Shown here piece by piece: positions 25,870 through 31,951 of a stretch of 37,912 nt of DNA. Position 1 is the first letter of the stretch. Every line of letters begins with the position of its first letter. The stretch is taken from the NCBI GenBank assembly GCA_022566355.1, contig JADFJB010000031.1:1-37912 (forward strand). Reading direction: 5' to 3'. Source of the stretch: a candidate division KSB1 bacterium. Lineage in GTDB: Bacteria > Zhuqueibacterota > JdFR-76 > DREG01. The notes beneath the pieces were generated by a model. That model ran no database searches and was not told the DNA's origin. It saw only the letters and a program-made list of their open reading frames with translations. Made by a program: the position numbers and the translations under genes.

Positions 25870-26244
25870 TTAGTTAACCGGGATATCCAAAAACTTCAAT
25901 TCCTCTTTTTTAGGAATCGATACACTCAAAATACCATCCTTGTAACTGGCTTTAAATTCCGACGGATTGAGCTCCTCAGAAACAACAAACTGACGTTCAA
26001 ATTTCCCTTGAAAACGTTCTTTCAGATGAACTTTCATAGAGTTCATTTCCAGTTTGCGATTACCTTTAAGAATGAGCCTATCCTTTTCATAGACTACTTC
26101 CAAATCATTCTTATCAAATCCTGGCAACTCAGCTCGAAATAATAATGAATTGTCAGATTCAGAAACATCGATTGCAGGGAAAACTCCTTTTTGAACCTGG
26201 TAAATATTGGTATTCTGCGCCCTTAACATATGACCAACTGACAT
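25870..26244 (-). CDS. Small heat-shock protein (Hsp20/alpha-crystallin)
   Basis: A 124-residue ATP-independent holdase. The alpha-crystallin domain covers about 20-113, with FPAIDVSESDNSLLFRAELP, the ELPGFDKNDLEV strand and the terminal ASYKDGILSVSIPK motif (Hsp20 A-x-x-x-G-V-L type). A terminal IPV follows (I-x-V-like oligomerisation motif). It is short, with a small N-terminal arm. The start has GGAGG six bases upstream. It is the first gene before dnaK and is about 32 bp from the predicted sigma-54 start point, so the pair is likely induced together. It is paralogous to the hsp20 at 31215-31664. Confidence 0.95.
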   Translation of the reverse strand: MSVGHMLRAQNTNIYQVQKGVFPAIDVSESDNSLLFRAELPGFDKNDLEVVYEKDRLILKGNRKLEMNSMKVHLKERFQGKFERQFVVSEELNPSEFKASYKDGILSVSIPKKEELKFLDIPVN

Positions 26245-26286
26245 TTTGAACCTCCAACTAAATAAATATATTTTCTACTTAGGCAG

Positions 26287-26301
26287 GCAAGCACTGTGCC
26301 A
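26287..26301 (-). promoter_or_regulatory. sigma-54 (-24/-12) promoter of hsp20-dnaK
   Basis: The minus strand reads TTGGCACAGTGCTTGCC: TGGCAC, five bases, TTGC, with GG and GC separated by exactly 10 bp as RpoN requires. The predicted start near 26276 gives a short leader to the hsp20 ATG at 26244. Confidence 0.78.
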
Positions 26302-26387
26302 AGTTTTGTTTATTGATATTAGTTCTTATTTATCAAAGAGTTATGCACAATTATAAAAATACTGCTAAAAGGAGTATTTTGAAATTA

Positions 26388-26434
26388 TGACAGAATTAAA
26401 GGTCTTATTGTCAGAAGAGCTAGACTATGTGACA
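26388..26434. promoter_or_regulatory. Candidate enhancer-binding half-sites for hsp20-dnaK
   Basis: TGACA (26388-26392), TGTCA (26409-26413) and TGACA (26430-26434) are spaced exactly 21 bp apart, i.e. on the same helix face, 88-134 bp upstream of the -24 element. This is a usual distance for sigma-54 activator sites. Inference from spacing; the same pentamers occur upstream of the other hsp20. Confidence 0.4.
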
Positions 26435-26507
26435 GATATTATTTCTACAGATTGAAATTATATTCCCGGACGAAAGAACCGGAAGTTTACTTAATCCACC
26501 AATATTA

Positions 26508-26807
26508 TTATTTATTTTTTGATTTTTCTACAGATTTGGACTGAGAACTATCCTCTTTCCCGGAACTAGCCGTTTCCTTTTTTTTCTCTTTTTTCATTTT
26601 TTCTTCTTTGTCAGATTTGTTGCCATTATTTTTATAGTCCGTGATGTAAAATCCACTTCCTTTAAAAATTAATCCAATTCCAGCACTTAAGAGTTTCTTT
26701 GCCTTTCCTCCGCACTCCGGACATAAATCAATCGGATCATCTTTTATCGATTGAAAGACTTCAAATTTATTTTCACAAACAGTACAACGATATTCATAAG
26801 TAGGCAT
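26508..26807 (-). CDS. FmdB-family zinc-ribbon protein
   Basis: A 99-residue protein. The N-terminal 45 residues are the FmdB/CxxC_CxxC regulatory-type zinc ribbon: MPTYEYRC with Cys-x2-Cys (CTVC), then CPECGG, followed by a conserved GIGLIFKGSGFYITDY segment. The rest is a highly charged Lys/Glu/Ser-rich tail, probably disordered. I start at the ATG at 26807, whose product begins MPTYEY as in the family, rather than the upstream TTG. The cellular role of the family is poorly known. It is the last gene of the grpE-dnaJ-degP-GWxTD run, just upstream of the sigma-54 hsp20-dnaK unit. Confidence 0.9.
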   Translation of the reverse strand: MPTYEYRCTVCENKFEVFQSIKDDPIDLCPECGGKAKKLLSAGIGLIFKGSGFYITDYKNNGNKSDKEEKMKKEKKKETASSGKEDSSQSKSVEKSKNK

Positions 26808-26827
26808 AAATTGCAACCTCCGATACC

Positions 26828-26864
26828 AAAAGATATTTATTTTTTATTTTTATTTTAAAATATC
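26828..26864 (-). terminator. Weak AT-rich hairpin after the GWxTD gene
   Basis: GATATTT (26864-26858) and AAATATC (26838-26832) on the minus strand, followed by four Ts. The stem is all A/T but for one pair and the loop is long, so this is at best a weak terminator before fmdB. Confidence 0.25.
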
Positions 26865-26874
26865 AAGGTCCAGT

Positions 26875-28119
26875 TTAGTACTCTTGATACAAACGGTAAT
26901 TTCCAGTACCATATTCATCGACAAAAATGAATTGTTTCCTTAACGAAGTGTAAGCCCAAATTTCATAGTGCCACATACGTTCATTTGTCCTTCTATCAAT
27001 TTCATCCGGTGGACCATAAACTATATAAGTACGGCCTCGATCTGTTTTCCAACCCTCAAACCCAGATCCAAAAGCCCTATTAGAATACCTAATTCTTCGA
27101 TAAAACTCTTCTTTAATAGGATTTTGAAGGGAATCATTGGAAGGGTAATTAGTATTCCAAAATTGACCGAACCAGTGTTGTTTTTGTTCGATCGTTCTGG
27201 CTGATGTTAAAGAATCATAAATTGCCCCACTTCCTATATATTGAAGTTGTTCAACAGCTTTATCCAAATTTTCTTCGTCCATAAAGGCAACCAATTTAAA
27301 TATTTCAAGCTCAATTGGTAAAGTCTTCAAAGTAAAGTCATTTCCTTTTAACCGAAAAAAAACTGAAAAATGACCCAGTGGTGTATCTTCAATAGAATAA
27401 GAACGAAACAATTTTAATTTTCTACCGACATGAAATAAATTCAAATCATCCCTACGAATTTCTTCATTATTCTCTATCCAAATAACTTCCCCAGTCCAAT
27501 GAATATTTTGTTCAACTACAAATGCTTCACTGACCAGGCTAAATTTATTACGAATTGTATTGTTCGGGATTGGGTGTAACTCATCAAAAGCAAAATCTTT
27601 ATCGACCATTTCATAAACATTTAAGATTTCCCCCAGAGCTAATACTTCACCAGTACCATCTCTTACTATAAGTTCGAGTTCTCTATACCTTGAAAGCCCA
27701 ACGTTTTCATCTATCGCTTCTACGATAATCTTATACTTTCCCGACTTTAGGGTTACCTGGTCTTTAAGCTGAATTGTTATAGAATCATTGCTGGTCTGCC
27801 TATAACTACGCGCAAGGACTTTCTCTCGCCATGGGTTTTCGTAAATAAGGTTTTTTTCGTTATCTTGTATAAATAGATTAAAATTAAATGCCGCGACAAA
27901 TCCTGAATCTCCATGAACAAATACCAAAGAACCAAAAGAGACTGCTATGTAAAATCGAACTAAAGAGCTATCTTGGTTTTCGGTAGGAAATTGTTTTACC
28001 TGGAAATTATAATTCATTGTTCTGCTTGTCTGAGAAAAGACATAATTACCCATGCTCATCAATCCAAGCACGATGAAGAATGGAATTATAAGAATGTTGC
28101 CTTTCCTATGGGAGATCAT
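26875..28119 (-). CDS. GWxTD-domain secreted protein
   Basis: A 414-residue protein with an N-terminal signal or anchor (about 8-29). The middle (about 40-290) is all-beta-like sequence with no named domain that I recognise. The C-terminus is the GWxTD domain: GWKTDRGRTYIVYGPPDEID at about 356-375, followed by WHYEIW and the terminal FVDEYGTGNYRLYQEY. The domain is known mainly from Acidobacteria, Calditrichota and related phyla; function unknown. It follows the DegP-type protease gene by 49 bp in a chaperone operon, which suggests a role in envelope protein handling, but that is context only. Confidence 0.85.
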   Translation of the reverse strand: MISHRKGNILIIPFFIVLGLMSMGNYVFSQTSRTMNYNFQVKQFPTENQDSSLVRFYIAVSFGSLVFVHGDSGFVAAFNFNLFIQDNEKNLIYENPWREKVLARSYRQTSNDSITIQLKDQVTLKSGKYKIIVEAIDENVGLSRYRELELIVRDGTGEVLALGEILNVYEMVDKDFAFDELHPIPNNTIRNKFSLVSEAFVVEQNIHWTGEVIWIENNEEIRRDDLNLFHVGRKLKLFRSYSIEDTPLGHFSVFFRLKGNDFTLKTLPIELEIFKLVAFMDEENLDKAVEQLQYIGSGAIYDSLTSARTIEQKQHWFGQFWNTNYPSNDSLQNPIKEEFYRRIRYSNRAFGSGFEGWKTDRGRTYIVYGPPDEIDRRTNERMWHYEIWAYTSLRKQFIFVDEYGTGNYRLYQEY

Positions 28120-28168
28120 AATTTGATACTATCGGATTAATTAAAATTTTAAGCTAACTGAGAGTAAC

Positions 28169-29683
28169 TTAATCTTCATTGATTTCTAATGCTTCAAAAA
28201 AATTATTCGCACCTCTTTGGGCAAGAAATAATACTCTATCTCCCTTTTCAAGATTTTTGATTATTTCATAAAATTCCGAAACAATCGCGACTTTCTTTCG
28301 ATTTACTTCTTTGATTAAATCTCCTACGCGCAAATCTTTTCGTTGGCTTTGAATTTTCGTCCCAACATGAGTAATCAACACGCCACTGTTCTCGGTATAA
28401 CCGTATTGTCCAGATAATTCAGAAGTTAAATTGCTAACTTCTATATCCAATTTTCCTTTAATTGTTGATGAGACTGAAGGAGTGGACTCTTGTCCCGGTT
28501 CTAACCGTTCACCTATAACAATCGAGAGTGTCTTTTCTTTCCCATTACGATTAATGATTGTCTGAACTCTTTTCCCAGGTTGAACGTCCGCAACTACAAA
28601 TCTGAGATGGTCATCATCACGAATTTCAACACCGTTAAGTTTTAAAATAACGTCCGATGCTTTAAACCCTGCGTCGTCTGCCGGACTATCTTTTTCAACA
28701 CTCGAAATAAGTGCACCCTTTGTATTTTTCAGGTTTAATGCCTTAGCAAGATCTGCATTTACAGGTTGAATTTCCACCCCCAAATATCCTCGAATTACTC
28801 TACCTTTATCAATAAGATCCTTCATGATTCTTCTAGCCAGGTTTACAGGAATAGCAAAACCGATGCCCGCAAAAGTCCCATTTGGAGCTATTATTGCAGT
28901 ATTTATTCCTATTAATTCACCATACAAGTTAACCAAAGCCCCTCCACTATTTCCTGGATTTATGGGAGCATCTGTTTGAATAAAATCTTCATATGCAGCT
29001 AAATTTAAACCTTGACGCCCTATTGCACTCACGATTCCTTTTGTAACTGTTTGATGCAATACTTCAGAAAAAGGATTGCCGACAGCTAAAACCCACTCAC
29101 CTACTTCAAGTTGATCAGAATCACCTAAACTAGCTGCGGGTAAACCTGTGACATCAATTTTTATCACTGCTAAATCTGTGTTTGGATCTGTCCCAATGAT
29201 TTCAGCATCATAAATTTTCCCGTCGGTTGTTTTGACACTGATATCATCGGCATCCTGCACAACATGGTTGTTTGTTAAGATCAGACCATCAGCATCAATG
29301 ATAACGCCAGAACCCATTCCTCTTCGGACAAATTCTTGTTCATTGGGTTGTTGCCTTCGTCGTCCGCGAAAAAATTCCTCAAAAAGATCATAGGGATTTG
29401 TATAGCCTCGAGTTTTTATGGTTTTTTTGCTGAATATAGTTACAACCGACGGTTTTATTTTTTTTGCTGCTCGCGTAAAAATTCCGTTTAATTGTGAAAT
29501 AAAATCGTCCTGTTGAGATGTTAGTTCAGAATTCTGATCAAGGATTGATTTAATTTCAGGATTTGCAGTTGTTGCGTTTAATGGGGTTGTGGTGTTCAAT
29601 TGAGAGGTTAGGATTATTCCAACTATAAGTCCAATTACGAATATAAAAGACAGACCCAATCCAAATTTTCTCTTCTTTAACAT
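28169..29683 (-). CDS. DegP/HtrA-type periplasmic serine protease with two PDZ domains
   Basis: A 504-residue membrane-anchored protease-chaperone. An N-terminal helix (about residues 8-27) anchors it. The trypsin-like domain has a complete triad: His140 in LTNNHVV, Asp170 in NTDLAVIKI and Ser246 in NPGNSGGAL. Two PDZ domains follow (about 305-385 with GALISSVEKDSPADDAGFKA, and a C-terminal one about 415-500 with GVLITHVGTKIQSQRKDLRV). I start at the ATG at 29683, which has AGGAAG upstream and lies after the dnaJ stop, rather than the TTG 17 codons earlier inside dnaJ. It is a quality-control protease in an operon with DnaJ and GrpE, in contrast to the inactive homologue at 2647-3702. Confidence 0.95.
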   Translation of the reverse strand: MLKKRKFGLGLSFIFVIGLIVGIILTSQLNTTTPLNATTANPEIKSILDQNSELTSQQDDFISQLNGIFTRAAKKIKPSVVTIFSKKTIKTRGYTNPYDLFEEFFRGRRRQQPNEQEFVRRGMGSGVIIDADGLILTNNHVVQDADDISVKTTDGKIYDAEIIGTDPNTDLAVIKIDVTGLPAASLGDSDQLEVGEWVLAVGNPFSEVLHQTVTKGIVSAIGRQGLNLAAYEDFIQTDAPINPGNSGGALVNLYGELIGINTAIIAPNGTFAGIGFAIPVNLARRIMKDLIDKGRVIRGYLGVEIQPVNADLAKALNLKNTKGALISSVEKDSPADDAGFKASDVILKLNGVEIRDDDHLRFVVADVQPGKRVQTIINRNGKEKTLSIVIGERLEPGQESTPSVSSTIKGKLDIEVSNLTSELSGQYGYTENSGVLITHVGTKIQSQRKDLRVGDLIKEVNRKKVAIVSEFYEIIKNLEKGDRVLFLAQRGANNFFEALEINED

Positions 29684-29696
29684 GATAGCTTCCTTT

Positions 29697-30590
29697 CTAA
29701 AAATTAAGATTACTCTTACGAGCAAATTCTTCAATTAGTTCTTTTTGATCTTTATTAAGTTTTGCAGGCAAATTAATTTTAAATTCCAAAAAATAATCTC
29801 CGGATTTATGATCCCGAGTTTTAATACCTAGTCCTTTAAGACGAAGTCTTTGTCCATTCTGGCTTCCTTCAGGAATTGATACTTGCACCGTTCTGCCTTC
29901 TAATGTTTGAACTTTAAGTTTTGTTCCAAGTAATGCTTGAGCTAAATTTAATTCTACGATGTTAATAATATCTAATCCTTCTCTCTTAAAATTAACTGCC
30001 GGTGTTATATAAACCGTTAAAATCAAATCACCAGGCTTGCCTCCGATTCCCCTGGAGCCCTGGCCTGTTAAGCGAATTTGATCTTTGTTCTCTATTCCCG
30101 GATTAATATTCACTGAGAGAGTTTTATTTACTCCGTTAGCCTGTATGCTAAATGTTTGTTTACCGCCATAAGCAGTTATTTTAAAAGGAACTTGTAAATC
30201 AGCAAAAATATCCTGACTTTTGCTTTCCTTGCTTCGCCTGGCACTACCGCCATTTTGACCAAATAAATTGGAAAAAATATCACCGAAACTACTCCCAAAA
30301 TCAAAGCCTCGGCCATTTGAAGTGTTCCATTCATATTGAGAATTGCTAAATTCACCCCCGGGGAAAGTACCGCCATATTTACGATATTGATTATATTGCT
30401 TTCTTTTTTTAGCATCTGACAAAACATCATAAGCTTCAGCAATTTCTTTAAAGTGAGATTCTGCAGTTTTATCACCAGGATGAGAATCCGGATGATATTT
30501 TTTTGCTAGTTTTCTATAGGCTTTTTTAATTTCATCCGAAGAAGCATTTTCTTTGATTCCTAAAATATTGTAATAATCCTTGTTAGACAT
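29697..30590 (-). CDS. DnaJ-type co-chaperone lacking the zinc finger (CbpA-like)
   Basis: A 297-residue J-protein: J domain 1-70 with the DnaK-activating HPD (33-35), a Gly/Phe-rich linker about 72-117, then the two beta-barrel C-terminal substrate domains (about 122-290, with [10 protein letters not shown] and [20 protein letters not shown]). The four CxxCxGxG repeats of type-I DnaJ are absent, so it is a class-II/CbpA-like protein. Because it sits directly between grpE (18 bp) and the protease gene, and no other J-protein is in the window, it is the likely partner of the DnaK encoded here. The gene has AAAGGTAA upstream of its ATG. Confidence 0.94.
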   Translation of the reverse strand: MSNKDYYNILGIKENASSDEIKKAYRKLAKKYHPDSHPGDKTAESHFKEIAEAYDVLSDAKKRKQYNQYRKYGGTFPGGEFSNSQYEWNTSNGRGFDFGSSFGDIFSNLFGQNGGSARRSKESKSQDIFADLQVPFKITAYGGKQTFSIQANGVNKTLSVNINPGIENKDQIRLTGQGSRGIGGKPGDLILTVYITPAVNFKREGLDIINIVELNLAQALLGTKLKVQTLEGRTVQVSIPEGSQNGQRLRLKGLGIKTRDHKSGDYFLEFKINLPAKLNKDQKELIEEFARKSNLNF

Positions 30591-30608
30591 TGTTATGTTA
30601 CCTTTGCT

Positions 30609-31112
30609 TTACTGTGCTGCTCCAACTTCAACTTTAGCATACCTAAGTATTCTATTTTTAAATATATAGCCTTTTTCTATGATTGACATTATTTTGTTAT
30701 CGAACTCATCTTCTCCTTTTTTAACTGCGATTGCTTCATGCATGTTTGGATCGAATGAATCACCTATTTTTCCAAACTCATTTAATCCAAGTGCAGTAAA
30801 AATTGAATTAAGATTTTTGTAAATTAAGCGACAACCCTCTAATTGCGGCATATCTTGAATTTCAGATTGCAACATTCTTTCAAAATCATCCAATACCGGG
30901 AGAATTTTTGAAATTAAATTTCCTTCAACGAATTCCGATAATTCTAGTTTTTCTTTTTCCGTTCTTTTTTTAAAATTATCGAACTCCGCTTTTGTCCTTT
31001 GAAGTAACTCTAAATATTCAGATCTTTCAGAATTCTGATGGTTACTATTGTTACTTGGTGTATTTTCTACGGTTTTATTTGAATTATCAAACTCAATATC
31101 AACTTTAGTCAT
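30609..31112 (-). CDS. grpE: Nucleotide exchange factor GrpE
   Basis: A 167-residue protein that releases ADP from DnaK. A charged, Asn-rich N-terminus precedes the long coiled coil (about 28-80: LLQRTKAEFDNFKKRTEKEK), followed by the beta-wing domain containing LNEFGKIGDSFDPNMHEAIA and the terminal RILRYAKVEVG typical of GrpE. It is the first gene of the grpE-dnaJ-degP-GWxTD-fmdB run. The upstream hsp20 (31664) is separated from it by a strong terminator, so grpE either has its own promoter (not clear) or depends on readthrough. Confidence 0.97.
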   Translation of the reverse strand: MTKVDIEFDNSNKTVENTPSNNSNHQNSERSEYLELLQRTKAEFDNFKKRTEKEKLELSEFVEGNLISKILPVLDDFERMLQSEIQDMPQLEGCRLIYKNLNSIFTALGLNEFGKIGDSFDPNMHEAIAVKKGEDEFDNKIMSIIEKGYIFKNRILRYAKVEVGAAQ

Positions 31113-31168
31113 TGATGTATCTCTTTAAAAATATTTGCAACTATACCTAATTTTTTTCGATTGATTGA

Positions 31169-31201
31169 AAAAAAATAGGGTGGCGATAAAATCGCCACCC
31201 T
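31169..31201 (-). terminator. Strong terminator between hsp20 and grpE
   Basis: A perfect 11-bp stem AGGGTGGCGAT/ATCGCCACCCT with a 3-base loop, followed on the minus strand by ATTTTTTTTC. It lies 13 bp after the hsp20 stop, in the gap before grpE. It should end most transcripts from the sigma-54 hsp20 promoter. Confidence 0.92.
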
Positions 31202-31214
31202 TTATCATTTATGA

Positions 31215-31664
31215 TTAATTGACTGAAATAGGGATCTCTTTAAGCTTTGCTTCTGCCGATTTTGGCAAGTTAATGCTTAATATTCCATCCTTAAATTTTG
31301 CCTTAATCTTCTTGGCATCAACAGAATTGGGAAGTCGAATCGAACGCTCAAATACGCCATAAACTCTTTCATTGAGACGATAATTTTCGTTCTTCTCTTC
31401 TATTTCCTGGTTCTTTTCACCATGCAAAGTTAAGATATTTTCCTGCAAAGAAATCTTAACATTGTCCTTGTCAACTCCTGGCAACTCCGCTTTCACGACA
31501 AATTCTTTGTCGGATTCCGAAAGATCAATGCTTGGATAAATGGTTCTTTCCGATCCATTATATCTTCTGCCTAGACTGTTGCCAAAAAAATCACTGACTA
31601 AGCGGTCAAAATCGCTGTTTATATTCAGTAGATCTCTACTCGGTCGCCATCTTACTAGTGTCAT
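31215..31664 (-). CDS. Small heat-shock protein (Hsp20/alpha-crystallin), second copy
   Basis: A 149-residue holdase with the usual bacterial Hsp20 layout: an N-terminal arm beginning TLVRWRPSRDLL, the alpha-crystallin domain (about 42-140) with SIDLSESDKEFVVKAELPGV, an NRHxF-like segment RLNERVYGVFERSIRLP, and KFKDGILSINLPK, then a C-terminal IPISV extension. It is longer than the other Hsp20 here but clearly homologous. The start has AGAAGGAGAT. It is transcribed from its own sigma-54-type promoter and followed by a strong terminator, so it may be a single-gene unit. Confidence 0.96.
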   Translation of the reverse strand: MTLVRWRPSRDLLNINSDFDRLVSDFFGNSLGRRYNGSERTIYPSIDLSESDKEFVVKAELPGVDKDNVKISLQENILTLHGEKNQEIEEKNENYRLNERVYGVFERSIRLPNSVDAKKIKAKFKDGILSINLPKSAEAKLKEIPISVN

Positions 31665-31725
31665 GATTTATCTCCTTCTATTTATTTTATTTATTTATTT
31701 GATTTCACTTTTTATTTTTTGGAAG

Positions 31726-31741
31726 TGCAATAGGCGTGCCA
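31726..31741 (-). promoter_or_regulatory. sigma-54 (-24/-12) promoter of the second hsp20
   Basis: The minus strand reads TTGGCACGCCTATTGCAC: TGGCAC, five bases, TTGCA, with GG to GC spacing of exactly 10 bp, matching RpoN consensus essentially perfectly. The predicted start near 31716 leaves about 50 bp of leader to the ATG at 31664. Confidence 0.82.
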
Positions 31742-31764
31742 AAAAAAAGACTAAAACAATATCA

Positions 31765-31866
31765 TGTCATAACTCTATTAATATCAAATTGTTACAAGTG
31801 TTACAACTTAACTATTTATCAAAACCGGTAGCGTGTCAATATTGCAGAGTCTATAACAATATGACA
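31765..31866. promoter_or_regulatory. Candidate enhancer-binding sites for the second hsp20
   Basis: TGTCAATATTG (31834-31844) faces CAATATGACA (31857-31866) as an inverted repeat, 94-126 bp upstream of the -24 element. A further TGTCA lies at 31765-31769, and two adjacent TGTTACA boxes near 31791-31803. The pentamers TGTCA/TGACA match those upstream of the other sigma-54 hsp20 promoter. The rest of 31870-31951 shows no recognisable feature. Confidence 0.4.
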
Positions 31867-31951
31867 AAAAACATGAATTTTTTGCGGATTTGTAAATCCA
31901 TTAGGTAGCTAATTTATATTTGAAATGGAGGGCGGTTTGGCTGGATAGTTG

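Noticed and set aside
31113-31176. TATAGT at about 31144 as a grpE promoter
   Set aside because: No acceptable -35 at 16-18 bp; left uncalled.
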